Positions 44,257 through 52,712 of a stretch of DNA of 64,000 nt are shown here, one piece after another; position 1 is the first letter of the stretch, and each line of letters begins with the position of its first letter. Made by a program: the position numbers and the translations under genes. Source of the DNA: a virus. A model generated the notes under the pieces. It worked only from the letters and a program-made list of their open reading frames with translations, searched no databases and was not told the origin of the DNA. The stretch is from IMG/VR virus record IMGVR_UViG_3300027782_000047, positions 44,668 through 108,667 of that record; one strand, 5' to 3'.

Positions 44257-45965
44257 TTTTTTTCAAATCAATAAAATTTAAAAACTTTCTCTCTACTGGT
44301 AATTACTTCACAGAAATTAATCTGTGTAACAGTTCAAACACACTGGTAGTAGGAACAAACGGTGCAGGCAAGTCTACCTTGCTTGATGCGCTGTGCTTTG
44401 TGCTGTTCGGAAAACCATTTCGTTCAATCAATAAACCGCAATTGGTAAACTCAATCAATCAAAAAGATTGTGTCGTTGAGTGTGAGTTTGATATTGGAAA
44501 CAAGAAATTCAAAATCATTCGTGGTATCAAACCAAACATCTTTGAGATTTATGTTGATGGCGAAATGTTGAATCAAGATGCCGCTGTAAGAGACTATCAA
44601 GAACACCTAGAGAAATTCATTCTCAAATTAAATTACAAATCTTTCACACAAATTGTCATTCTCGGTTCAGCTTCTTTTGTGCCATTCATGCAACTCTCTG
44701 CGGCTGATCGCAGAGCAATCATTGAAGACTTGTTAGACATTCAAATCTTTTCCACAATGAATGGTCTATTAAGAGACAAACATTCAATCAATAAAGAAAA
44801 CATTCAGTCTAACAAACATGAATTGGATTTGTGTTCCAATCAACACAAATTGGTAGAAGAACACACAGAAAAAATTAAGAAGAATACCGATGAATTGATT
44901 GTGAGCAAAGAATTGGAAGTAGCCAATGTTTGGCTTGAGATTGATTTGGTGCAAACAGAAATCAATTCCATGAACACAGCTATTTCTGACCTTCAGAAAG
45001 AGATAGAAGACAAGTCTATTGTAAACGATAAATTGAAAAAGCTAAATCAATTTGAAACACAGATTGAAACCAACTTGTCAAAGTATCGTAAAGACGTAAA
45101 CTTTTTCCTAAATAATGATGATTGCCCAACTTGTCGCCAAAGCATCCAGTTGGAATTTAAAGAAAAACAAATAACAGATTTGAATGATAAAGTTGAGAAG
45201 TGTACTCACGGTTTGACAAAACTTGAATCTGACATTCTAGTGCAACAAAATCGGCTAAATGATATTACAAAAATTTCTAATGCGATTCAGGTTAAACAAG
45301 TTGCTGTTGCATCCAACAATTCAACCATCATTGAATTGAATAAGTACATAGGAAAATTGCAGAAAGAGATAGGAGTATTGTCATCATCCAAGGAAAACTT
45401 GTCCTCGGAGACCAATAAACTTCTCGCATTGCAAACACAATTAGCAGAGTTAGAATCCAAAAAGAAATCGTTAATAGAAGAAAAGACATATCTTGAAGCT
45501 GCCTCTCTGTTGTTAAAAGATACTGGAATCAAAACAAAAATCATTAAGCAATATTTGCCTATCATAAACAAGATGGTAAATAAGTATCTAGCATCGCTGG
45601 ATTTCTTTGTGAATTTTAATCTTGATGAATCTTTCAAAGAAACAATCAAGTCACGCCATCGTGATGAATTCAGTTACGCATCTTTTAGTGAAGGTGAGAA
45701 ACAAAGAATTGATATGGCACTTATGTTGACTTGGAGAGCAGTAGCAAAACTTAAGAATTCCACAAATACCAATTTGTTGATTCTAGATGAAGTGTTTGAT
45801 AGTAGCCTAGATAATAATGGAACTGAGTACTTGATGACAATTCTACAGATGCTTGAAGATGTAAATCTGTTTGTGATATCACACAAGGGTGACATACTGC
45901 AAGATAAGTTCCGAAACTTAATTCGGTTTGAGAAGGTAAATAATTTTTCAAGGATAGTAAAATGA
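44253..45965 (+). CDS. 46: Recombination endonuclease subunit gp46 (Rad50-like)
   Basis: The protein has 570 residues (T4 gp46 has 560). Walker A GTNGAGKST at 34-42, Q-loop region near FTQIVILGSASFVPF, two long coiled coils meeting at the zinc-hook CPTC (291-294), ABC signature SFSEGEKQR and Walker B LLILDEVFDSSLD. It works with gp47. Its stop overlaps the ATG of the deformylase gene. Confidence 0.96.
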   Translation: MIFFKSIKFKNFLSTGNYFTEINLCNSSNTLVVGTNGAGKSTLLDALCFVLFGKPFRSINKPQLVNSINQKDCVVECEFDIGNKKFKIIRGIKPNIFEIYVDGEMLNQDAAVRDYQEHLEKFILKLNYKSFTQIVILGSASFVPFMQLSAADRRAIIEDLLDIQIFSTMNGLLRDKHSINKENIQSNKHELDLCSNQHKLVEEHTEKIKKNTDELIVSKELEVANVWLEIDLVQTEINSMNTAISDLQKEIEDKSIVNDKLKKLNQFETQIETNLSKYRKDVNFFLNNDDCPTCRQSIQLEFKEKQITDLNDKVEKCTHGLTKLESDILVQQNRLNDITKISNAIQVKQVAVASNNSTIIELNKYIGKLQKEIGVLSSSKENLSSETNKLLALQTQLAELESKKKSLIEEKTYLEAASLLLKDTGIKTKIIKQYLPIINKMVNKYLASLDFFVNFNLDESFKETIKSRHRDEFSYASFSEGEKQRIDMALMLTWRAVAKLKNSTNTNLLILDEVFDSSLDNNGTEYLMTILQMLEDVNLFVISHKGDILQDKFRNLIRFEKVNNFSRIVK

Positions 45966-46549
45966 ATGATAATGATATTTTAGTTATTAATACGGAGACT
46001 AAATCTCCAACCAAAGTCGTAGAAGAAAAAATTCTACCATTACCTATTCTGACAGAAGGTAATCCGTTACTAAGAACACCAGTTGAAGAATTTGATATGT
46101 CGCAAATCATGCAACCAGAGATTCAAAAATTTATCAAACAATTGAAATTGACAATGCATACCTATAATGGTGTTGGGCTGTCAGCTAATCAGTGTGGATT
46201 TAAATTCAGAATGTTTGTGATTGGTACAGACCAATTTCAAATGGTTTGCGTCAATCCAAAAATCATTGATGTTGATGGTGATCCAAAACTAATGCGTGAA
46301 GGTTGCTTGTCGTATCCAGCATTGTTTGTTGGTGTACCTAGATATGAAGGTGTTCTTGTAAATTACTATGATGAATATTCACAGCCAAAAGAGTTGTGGT
46401 TGCGTGGTATAACAGCACAATGCTTTCAGCATGAACTAGAACATCTTGATGGCAAAGTGTTTATTGAGAAAGTTAAACCTCTTGCTATGCAGATGGCAAG
46501 AAAACGTCAAACTAAGTTAATTAAGAAAATTGTGAGGAATTCAAAATGA
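45962..46549 (+). CDS. def: Peptide deformylase
   Basis: The protein has 195 residues. All three deformylase motifs are present: GVGLSANQ (70-77), EGCLS (113-117) and HELEH (157-161), giving metal ligands C115, H157, H161 and catalytic E158. The last motif has Glu in place of the usual Asp (HExDH). It removes formyl groups from nascent proteins; phage-encoded copies are known in aquatic T4-like phages. About 30 N-terminal residues precede the usual start. It is fused into the gene 46 operon by overlaps on both sides. Confidence 0.93.
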   Translation: MNDNDILVINTETKSPTKVVEEKILPLPILTEGNPLLRTPVEEFDMSQIMQPEIQKFIKQLKLTMHTYNGVGLSANQCGFKFRMFVIGTDQFQMVCVNPKIIDVDGDPKLMREGCLSYPALFVGVPRYEGVLVNYYDEYSQPKELWLRGITAQCFQHELEHLDGKVFIEKVKPLAMQMARKRQTKLIKKIVRNSK

Positions 46550-46917
46550 GCGATGTGAAGGTTAATGAAACTACCGAGTATGAGAGTTGTCTTGATTTTG
46601 AGAGTGATGAAATCAATGATGTTTCTAAATTCATGGATGGTGAACAAACACAAGAACAAAAACTTCCTGTAGATGATGTTGATGATTCATTGCTTACCAG
46701 AGACCAATTCTTTAAGAAGTATTGGAAAGGTATGCCAACTTTTGACCAGAATGATAATCCTCCATGGAAACAACTGTATGTGAACTTCCGAAACAAAGCA
46801 GACTATGATGCTTTTGCTAAGTTGATTGAACAAGACATAACTGAAAAGAGTAAAAGTATTTGGTATCCAAAACTTGACATTGAAGAAAACTCCTTGAATC
46901 GTTGGATTGTAGAATGA
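46546..46917 (+). CDS. Conserved phage hypothetical, IWYP type, upstream of TAGT
   Basis: The protein has 123 residues. The N-terminal half is acidic and probably disordered. The C-terminal half has WKQLYVNFRNKADYDAFAKLIEQDITEKSKSIWYP, a compact alpha/beta unit with the motif (V/I).F....D...FA.LI.Q.IT.K.KSIW(Y/F)P that I recognise as recurrent in phages but without assigned function. It overlaps the deformylase gene (ATGA) and the glycosyltransferase gene (ATGA), so it is probably functionally linked to DNA modification; that link is inference. Confidence 0.65.
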   Translation: MSDVKVNETTEYESCLDFESDEINDVSKFMDGEQTQEQKLPVDDVDDSLLTRDQFFKKYWKGMPTFDQNDNPPWKQLYVNFRNKADYDAFAKLIEQDITEKSKSIWYPKLDIEENSLNRWIVE

Positions 46918-47819
46918 TTAACCCTAAGTATCCAGTTTATATTATATCTAAGGGTCGGCATGAATCCATGTTGACTTCCCGCTCACTCGCTCGTATGAAA
47001 GTTCCTCATTACATTGCGATTGAGCCACAAGACTTAGACAACTATGAAAAAGCACTGGATGAATTTAAGATTCGCCCATATGTTACATTGCTAGTTGCAC
47101 CATTCAGTAATCATGGTGATGGACCAGGTCGTGCTAGAAATTGGTGTTGGGATCATGCGATTGAAATTGGTACCGAAAAGCATTGGGTACTAGATGATAA
47201 TATCTCTGACTTCTATAGATTAAATCAGAACAAACGCTATCGTGTTGAATCTGGTGCTATCTTCCGAGCCGCAGAAGATTTCATTGACCGCTTTGAGAAT
47301 GTACCAATCTCTGGCTTTCAGTATCGGTTCTTCATTGCACCAAATTCAAAGTATCCACCATTCGTAACTAACACACGAATCTATTCCTGTTTGCTAATCT
47401 CCAATGATTGTAAACATCGTTGGCGTGGTAGATACAATGAAGATACCGATATCTGTCTCCGCGTGTTGAAAGATGGTGATTGTACCATTCAGTTCAATGC
47501 ATTCTTGCAAGGCAAGGCGGCTACACAGACAGTTAAGGGTGGTAACACCGAAGAATTCTATCATAAAGAATTTGCAGATGCTGATGAAAACTTTAAGAAG
47601 ACTGGTTATAACAGTAGCGGTACAATCAACAAATCACAGATGCTTGCAGATATGCATCCAGATGTTGCAAGAGTTGTTTGGCGTTATGGTCGTTGGCATC
47701 ATTATGTTGACTACAATCCATTCAAAGTAAACAAGTTGCGAATGAAACCTGATGCAATAGTTCCAGAAGGCAACAACGAATATGGAATGAAGTTGATTCG
47801 TAATTGGAAACCAGATTGA
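46914..47819 (+). CDS. TET-associated glycosyltransferase (TAGT) family, putative DNA hypermodification enzyme
   Basis: The protein has 301 residues from the ATG at 46914 (overlap ATGA); the upstream TTG adds four residues only. The sequence YPVYIISKGRHESMLTSRSLARMKVPHYIAIEPQD, GPGRARNWCWDHAIEIG, HWVLDDNISDFYRLN and RWRGRYNEDTDICLRVLKDG fits the TAGT family closely. The DDN segment supplies the GT-A metal site. TAGT enzymes are linked to TET/JBP oxygenases and thought to glycosylate hydroxymethyl-pyrimidines in phage DNA. No TET/JBP oxygenase is seen in this window. A methyltransferase follows with ATGA overlap. Confidence 0.87.
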   Translation: MINPKYPVYIISKGRHESMLTSRSLARMKVPHYIAIEPQDLDNYEKALDEFKIRPYVTLLVAPFSNHGDGPGRARNWCWDHAIEIGTEKHWVLDDNISDFYRLNQNKRYRVESGAIFRAAEDFIDRFENVPISGFQYRFFIAPNSKYPPFVTNTRIYSCLLISNDCKHRWRGRYNEDTDICLRVLKDGDCTIQFNAFLQGKAATQTVKGGNTEEFYHKEFADADENFKKTGYNSSGTINKSQMLADMHPDVARVVWRYGRWHHYVDYNPFKVNKLRMKPDAIVPEGNNEYGMKLIRNWKPD

Positions 47820-48673
47820 TGAGTATTGTTGATGAAATAGGCAAAGAGAGTCTAAAGCGGTATCTTGAAAACTGCGCTAAGGTTGCAGACATAGATATTG
47901 AGGCGGCATTCAAAGTCACATTGAATTGTATGAAAGCGCATGATGGGGCAATCATACCCGATGATGATATGCGTCAGATGAAAGACCTTGAGAATAGATG
48001 GTATGCATCATTGGAAACAGGAACGCCAGACTATTCTGTTTACTCTGATGCTTATTATTTCTGCGAAGTATGGATGTGTTGGTCAAAATACTCTAGAAGG
48101 TATCTCAAAGAAATCAATTCACCGAAGTCCATGTTTGGTAAAAGTATAGTTGAGTACATTGGTAATGTTGACAATGTGGTTGACTTGGGATGCGGTTTCG
48201 GTTATACTACAGTTGGTATGAAAGAATTGTTTCCGAACTCAAATGTCTATGGTACAAATCTAAAAGATAGTTACCAGTATAAGATGGCAACAGAGTTGGG
48301 CGACAAACACAATTTCAAAATCATTGAAAATCTTACACAAGTTGAAAAGCCAGGAACAAGTTTGTTTTTTGCTTCCGAATACTTTGAACACTTTGACAGA
48401 CCGATTGAGCATTTGATTGATGTGATTGAACAAGGGTCACCAACATATATGTTGATTGCTAACACATTCAACGGAAGAGCCATTGGTCACTTCAATCAAT
48501 ACAAAGATGGTACCGAAGTCTATGATGGAAAACAAATGGGAAGATTGTTCGGAAAGACACTCAGAAAATATGGATACGAAAGTGTTACCACAGATTGTTG
48601 GAATAATAGACCCGCATTTTGGCAGAAGAAAGATAGTTGTTTTTTGACAACACAATACTTTAGTAGTACTTGA
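47819..48673 (+). CDS. Class I SAM-dependent methyltransferase-like protein
   Basis: The protein has 284 residues from the ATG overlapping the TAGT stop (TGATG). The Rossmann glycine motif is VVDLGCGFGYTTVGM (residues ~120-134), followed by VYGTNLKDS as the acidic/adenosine strand position and FFASEYFEHF as the motif IV region. The first 100 residues are helical and unrelated to common methyltransferases. The target (DNA base, sugar or small molecule) is not evident, as no NPPY or PC motif of DNA methylases is present. Its coupling to TAGT suggests it acts in the same modification pathway. Confidence 0.8.
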   Translation: MSIVDEIGKESLKRYLENCAKVADIDIEAAFKVTLNCMKAHDGAIIPDDDMRQMKDLENRWYASLETGTPDYSVYSDAYYFCEVWMCWSKYSRRYLKEINSPKSMFGKSIVEYIGNVDNVVDLGCGFGYTTVGMKELFPNSNVYGTNLKDSYQYKMATELGDKHNFKIIENLTQVEKPGTSLFFASEYFEHFDRPIEHLIDVIEQGSPTYMLIANTFNGRAIGHFNQYKDGTEVYDGKQMGRLFGKTLRKYGYESVTTDCWNNRPAFWQKKDSCFLTTQYFSST

Positions 48674-48697
48674 CATTCGTTCTGGTCCTGATATACT
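48670..48697 (+). promoter_or_regulatory. Host-type promoter (TTGACA-N16-TATACT)
   Basis: TTGACA at 48670-48675 and TATACT at 48692-48697 lie directly after the methyltransferase gene. The predicted start is near 48704, with the ribosome site AAGGAA before the ATG at 48723. The -10 lies in GATATACTTGTATC, a sequence reused at 52740. Confidence 0.8.
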
Positions 48698-48722
48698 TGT
48701 ATCTGTAGTTAGAAGGAACACC

Positions 48723-51044
48723 ATGCAGTTTACTCAAGAATCCAAATCCCAATTAGCCAAGTTGATGGCTACCGAAAACCTCACCGTTGAGCACCGCAAA
48801 GTATCCACGGCTTCTTTTAATCTTAAAGACCGTGTTCTTACCCTTCCAGTCTGGAAAGATATGTCTGGCGAAATGTATGATTTGCTGACAGGTCACGAAG
48901 TTGGTCACGCATTAGAAACGCCAGAAGAAGGTTGGCACAATGCAGTTATGGGCACTGGCAAATTTAATAAGAATTTCAAAAACTTCTTGAATGTGGTTGA
49001 AGATGCCCGCATTGAGAAAAAAGTCAAACGCCGTTTCCCTGGCCTACGTCAATCGTTTGTCAAAGCATACGGTCAACTATTAGAAAAAGATTTTTTCGGT
49101 ATCAAGTACCGAAATGTCAATGCTTTGCCTTTCATTGACCGCTTGAACCTTTACACTAAAGGTGGTGTCTCACTCGGTATTCAATTCAACAATGAAGAAA
49201 CCAAAATGTTAGCCGATGTTGAATCGTGCGAAACGTGGGAAGATGTTGTCCGTATTACCGAAGCAATTTTTGACTATTCAAAAACCGAACAAAAAGAAAT
49301 CCAAGATAGTAAACTTAACCAATTGAATTCATTCTATGATGATGAAGATGGTGATTATGAAACGGACATGGACGGCAATGATGATTCTTCTAATGATGAA
49401 GAAGAAAATCAGGAAGATGGCCAACCTCAAGATGGCAAAACTGAAAAAGAATCATCCGATGGTGAAGATACAAAAAAATCTGAATCTGGTAAATCTGATT
49501 CCGATTCCGAAGAAACCTCGGAAGAACAGCCAGAAGAAAGCAATACAATTGAACGTGATAAAGAATCACACAATAGTATCAGTGAAGATGAAGACTTTGA
49601 ACCAGTTTGTGAAACCGATGAAAAGTACCGTGAAAACGAAAGCCAATTGTTGGACAAATCATGCAAAGAATATTTGTATGTGAATTTGCCAACTCCAATT
49701 TATTCTGAGATTCTTACTCCATACAAACGGGTACATGAATTGATGGAAATGTATTGGGCTGACCGGTTTGATTCATATAAAGATACTCAGAATGTTTTGC
49801 TCCGTGAATTCAAAAATCGGAATGACCGTTACATTTCTCTGCTTGCGAAAGAATTTGAAATGCGTAAAGCCGCATCAAAATATTCCAAACAGAAAATTTC
49901 TGAGACTGGTGATATTGATGTTAACCGCATCTACAAATACCAAGTTGATGACAATATTTTCCGCAAAGCAACCTTTGTACCAAAAGGCAAATCGCATGGT
50001 TTAGTTTTGTTGCTTGACCGTTCGGGTTCAATGCAAAACAATATGGAATCATCATGGGAACAAATTTTGGTTCTCGCAATGTTCTGCCGCAAAGTGAATA
50101 TTCCTTTTGTTGTTTATGGTTTTGGCAATGATACCGGTGCTTTTCAACTTGACCACGGCCGTGAAAATAATCGTTCATTCACCAAAAACCTCCACGAATT
50201 AAGTGGCTCAGATGTTTTCTTGCGTGAGTATTTGAATTCAAAAATGAGTGCAAGTGAATTTACCCGGTGCTCTAAAAATATCATGGCTTTGTCTGGTAGT
50301 TATAGTTATCGTGGCAATCGTAAATTTTCAACACCTAAGACTGAGAATTTGTCAAATACTCCTATGACCGAAGCAATGATTGCCTTGAAGCCGCTTGTTG
50401 AGCAATTCCGCAAAGTGAACAATCTTGATATTGTGAACACGGTTATCATGCACGATGGTGATGCAGACAGAATTACCGCCATAATTGGTGAGCGTGTAGA
50501 TTACAAAGGTCAATCTTACTCTAGCACGGTAGGTATCGGTCACGGCCAGTACAATCTTGTTTTGCGTGATACGAAAAATAAATTTGAAGAATTGATGGTT
50601 GATGATGATGAATGTCCTGTGCGTAAATCAGTTTTCAATTGGTATCGCAAAACTACAGGTTCTAAGATTATCGGTTTCTTCATTGCTGGAACTGGTGCTG
50701 GTCTCCGTGCTGGCATTGAGCGCCGTTACATCAACGAAAAAGGTGAATCGTTGCGCCAAGTTTATGAGGGTCACTCTAATGATTCTTACTATCAAAGAAA
50801 AGAAGCGACTAAACAACTTGCACAAATCATCAAAGTCGAAAGATTCCTAGAATCTAAAAATTCTGGATACAATAAATTCTTTATTATTCCTGGTGGCGAT
50901 GACCTTGACATTGAAAACGAAAGTTTACATGTTGATGGTGCAGTTACTGCTGGTAAACTAAAGAATGCATTTATGAAAATGAATAAGAAGAAACAAGTAA
51001 GCCGTGTTTTGGTAAATCGTTTCATTGGCGAGATTGCTCTGTGA
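48723..51044 (+). CDS. CobT-like VWA protein with N-terminal zincin motif
   Basis: The protein has 773 residues. Residues 58-62 are HEVGH, a HExxH zinc-protease motif, with a possible third ligand in VVEDARIE (E93). Residues 205-300 form an acidic, Ser-rich linker. The C-terminal VWA domain has the MIDAS start DRSGS (432-436) with supporting MHDGDAD and a Thr-containing region. Such proteins are often annotated CobT (cobaltochelatase) in phages, but CobT lacks the zincin motif and no other cobalamin gene is present. It partners a MoxR-type ATPase downstream. Likely a chaperone or protease-type machine with an unknown target. It has its own strong host-type promoter. Confidence 0.85.
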   Translation: MQFTQESKSQLAKLMATENLTVEHRKVSTASFNLKDRVLTLPVWKDMSGEMYDLLTGHEVGHALETPEEGWHNAVMGTGKFNKNFKNFLNVVEDARIEKKVKRRFPGLRQSFVKAYGQLLEKDFFGIKYRNVNALPFIDRLNLYTKGGVSLGIQFNNEETKMLADVESCETWEDVVRITEAIFDYSKTEQKEIQDSKLNQLNSFYDDEDGDYETDMDGNDDSSNDEEENQEDGQPQDGKTEKESSDGEDTKKSESGKSDSDSEETSEEQPEESNTIERDKESHNSISEDEDFEPVCETDEKYRENESQLLDKSCKEYLYVNLPTPIYSEILTPYKRVHELMEMYWADRFDSYKDTQNVLLREFKNRNDRYISLLAKEFEMRKAASKYSKQKISETGDIDVNRIYKYQVDDNIFRKATFVPKGKSHGLVLLLDRSGSMQNNMESSWEQILVLAMFCRKVNIPFVVYGFGNDTGAFQLDHGRENNRSFTKNLHELSGSDVFLREYLNSKMSASEFTRCSKNIMALSGSYSYRGNRKFSTPKTENLSNTPMTEAMIALKPLVEQFRKVNNLDIVNTVIMHDGDADRITAIIGERVDYKGQSYSSTVGIGHGQYNLVLRDTKNKFEELMVDDDECPVRKSVFNWYRKTTGSKIIGFFIAGTGAGLRAGIERRYINEKGESLRQVYEGHSNDSYYQRKEATKQLAQIIKVERFLESKNSGYNKFFIIPGGDDLDIENESLHVDGAVTAGKLKNAFMKMNKKKQVSRVLVNRFIGEIAL

Positions 51045-51053
51045 CATTTTTAC

Positions 51054-51093
51054 AACACCACCTATTGACAAAGTGGTGTTTCCCTGTTATAAT
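51054..51093 (+). promoter_or_regulatory. Perfect consensus promoter within an inverted repeat, upstream of the MoxR/CobS-like gene
   Basis: TTGACA (51065-51070), a 17-base spacer and TATAAT (51088-51093) form an exact sigma-70 consensus with extended -10 TGTTATAAT. An 8-bp inverted repeat AACACCAC / GTGGTGTT (51054-51061 and 51073-51080) encloses the -35 box in its 11-base loop. As RNA from upstream it forms a hairpin, so it may both end the upstream transcript and start the next. Confidence 0.85.
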
Positions 51094-51127
51094 TATTGTA
51101 TTGATTGATTGAAATGGAGTTTATATT

Positions 51128-52309
51128 ATGCGTAAAGTGAATGTTTCCGCCCGTGAGAAGTTTATTTCTTTGGCTCTTGCTACAGGCAAAAGCACTTTGA
51201 ATGTTGAAGATATCTGGGCAATTTGTAATGAGGCCGACCTAAAATATCCACAATGGTTCACAAAAGATCCAGAAAATCGTGCTGGTCGTGGGCTATATAA
51301 ACTACCAACTAATGTTTCCACAGTTGATTTATCTGCTCAAGTTTTACCTATGAAGAAAACCGAAATCGCACCTGTTGCACCTGTTGCACAAAATCGAATT
51401 GCTAATGTATCTACTGACCTTGAGACTGGAAATCTAATTCCTCAAGTATACAAAAATTATGTGCCATTTGGCAACTATGAAGATTTGCTGGCTATCGTAA
51501 ACAGTAAACAATTCTTTCCTATCTTTATCACTGGTCAATCTGGCAACGGTAAAACAATGTCCGTTGAACAAGCCTGTGCCAAAGCAAAACGCAAATTCGT
51601 TTGTATCTCAATGACACCAGAAACCGATGAAGGCGATTTGCTCGGTAACTTTGTTTTGATTAACGGTCAGATGGAATGGCGTGACGGTCCCGTTACTACA
51701 GCCGCACGACAAGGTGCCGTTTTGTGTATTGATGAAATTGACTACGGCGCACAAAACTTGTCCTGCTTGCAAAGGGTACTAGAAGGTAAGCCTTTCATGT
51801 TGAAGAAAAAAGGTGAAGTTGTTTACCCAGCCGAAGGCTTTACGATTGTTGCCACTGCAAATACAAAAGGTAAAGGCTCAGAAGATGGTCGTTACATGTT
51901 CACCAACGTATTGAACGAAGCCTTCTTGGAACGTTTCTTGAATACATATGAACAAGAATATCCTCCTGTTGCAGTTGAACGTAAAATCATCAAAAAAGAA
52001 TTGACCTCCGCTGGTCGTACCGATGATGAATTTGCCGAGAAACTTGTTACTTGGGCTGATGTAATTCGCAAAACCTTCTCCGAAGGTGGTGTTGATGAAA
52101 TTATCTCCACTCGCCGTCTGGTACACATTTGCAAAACATATGGTGTGCATGGTGATCGAATGAAAGCGGTATCATTGTGTTTGAATCGTTTTGATACCGA
52201 TACCAAAATGTCTTTCCTTGACTTGTATACCAAACTTGATGCACCAGCCAAAGAAGAAGATCCTGTTACAGTGAATGTACCTTCACATATTGAAGAAGTA
52301 CCATTTTAA
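51128..52309 (+). CDS. MoxR/CobS-like AAA+ ATPase
   Basis: The protein has 393 residues. The N-terminal ~60 residues look like a winged-helix or homeodomain-like unit (NVEDIWAICNEADLKYPQWF). Walker A is GQSGNGKT (136-143) and Walker B is IDEID (201-205), with VATANTKGKG as sensor 1 and RRLVHICK in the lid. This is the MoxR clade that includes CobS. MoxR ATPases act with VWA proteins to remodel or activate client proteins, and the VWA gene is immediately upstream. Phage copies are called cobS in the literature; cobalt chelation is unlikely as no third chelatase subunit or cobalamin genes are visible. Confidence 0.88.
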   Translation: MRKVNVSAREKFISLALATGKSTLNVEDIWAICNEADLKYPQWFTKDPENRAGRGLYKLPTNVSTVDLSAQVLPMKKTEIAPVAPVAQNRIANVSTDLETGNLIPQVYKNYVPFGNYEDLLAIVNSKQFFPIFITGQSGNGKTMSVEQACAKAKRKFVCISMTPETDEGDLLGNFVLINGQMEWRDGPVTTAARQGAVLCIDEIDYGAQNLSCLQRVLEGKPFMLKKKGEVVYPAEGFTIVATANTKGKGSEDGRYMFTNVLNEAFLERFLNTYEQEYPPVAVERKIIKKELTSAGRTDDEFAEKLVTWADVIRKTFSEGGVDEIISTRRLVHICKTYGVHGDRMKAVSLCLNRFDTDTKMSFLDLYTKLDAPAKEEDPVTVNVPSHIEEVPF

Positions 52310-52320
52310 TTGATACATTT

Positions 52321-52362
52321 ACCACTAAGAGTATTGACTTACTCTTAGTGGTTTGTTATAAT
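52321..52362 (+). promoter_or_regulatory. Promoter with -35 inside an 11-bp perfect inverted repeat
   Basis: The arms ACCACTAAGAG (52321-52331) and CTCTTAGTGGT (52342-52352) flank a 10-base loop containing TTGACT (52334-52339). TATAAT follows at 52357-52362 after a 17-base spacer, with extended -10 TGTTATAAT. The geometry is the same as at 51054-51093. It drives the winged-helix gene and probably terminates transcripts from the ATPase gene. Confidence 0.85.
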
Positions 52363-52369
52363 TATGAAT

Positions 52370-52392
52370 CTTGAGAATGACCACCTCTCAAG
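52370..52392 (+). promoter_or_regulatory. Hairpin at the predicted 5' end of the mRNA
   Basis: CTTGAGA (52370-52376) pairs perfectly with TCTCAAG (52386-52392) across a 9-base loop. The predicted transcript start is near 52369, so the hairpin would cap the 5' end, as seen in some stable phage mRNAs; a stabilising role is inferred. Confidence 0.6.
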
Positions 52393-52430
52393 TGTATTAT
52401 TAAAGTGTGGTTTTATTATGGAGTTTTACT

Positions 52431-52712
52431 ATGTCTAAGATGACTACTAAAGAAAAAATGCTTGCCGCTTTGAGCAAGACTGATGGCTACAACACCTTCA
52501 CCACTGCTCAGGCTCGGGCACGTTTTGGTATTGTCAACGTTGCCGCACGTATCAACGAATTGCGTGAAGATGGCCATGCAATTTACACCAACAGCAAAAC
52601 TCTTGCTAATGGTCGTAAAATCTCCTTCTACCGCCTTGGTCAGCCAACCAAGCGCATGGTTGCAGAAGGTATCAAAGCCCTACGTGCAAAGGGTGTTAGC
52701 ACTTTTGCCTAA
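52431..52712 (+). CDS. Small winged-helix DNA-binding protein
   Basis: The protein has 93 residues from the ATG at 52431 with GGAG upstream; an earlier in-frame start at 52407 encodes an unlikely leader. The pattern TTKEKMLAALSKTDGYNTFTTAQARARFGIVNVAARINELREDGHAIYTN is a helix-turn-helix followed by a wing, then NGRKISFYRLGQPTKRMV. Similar proteins recur in T4-like phages, often called helix-turn-helix domain proteins. It could bind the inverted-repeat promoters nearby, including its own; this is speculation. A hairpin terminator follows. Confidence 0.8.
   Translation: MSKMTTKEKMLAALSKTDGYNTFTTAQARARFGIVNVAARINELREDGHAIYTNSKTLANGRKISFYRLGQPTKRMVAEGIKALRAKGVSTFA

Noticed and set aside
45287-46110. 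Minus-strand ORFs of 73-120 codons across genes 46 and def
   Set aside because: They lie opposite well-supported genes, have no ribosome sites or recognisable motifs, and reflect A+T-rich codon shadowing; no minus-strand gene is supported anywhere in the window.
48723-52309. Cobalamin biosynthesis (cobaltochelatase) function
   Set aside because: Only the VWA- and MoxR-type proteins are present, the VWA protein carries an extra zincin motif, and no CobN or other B12 gene is visible.
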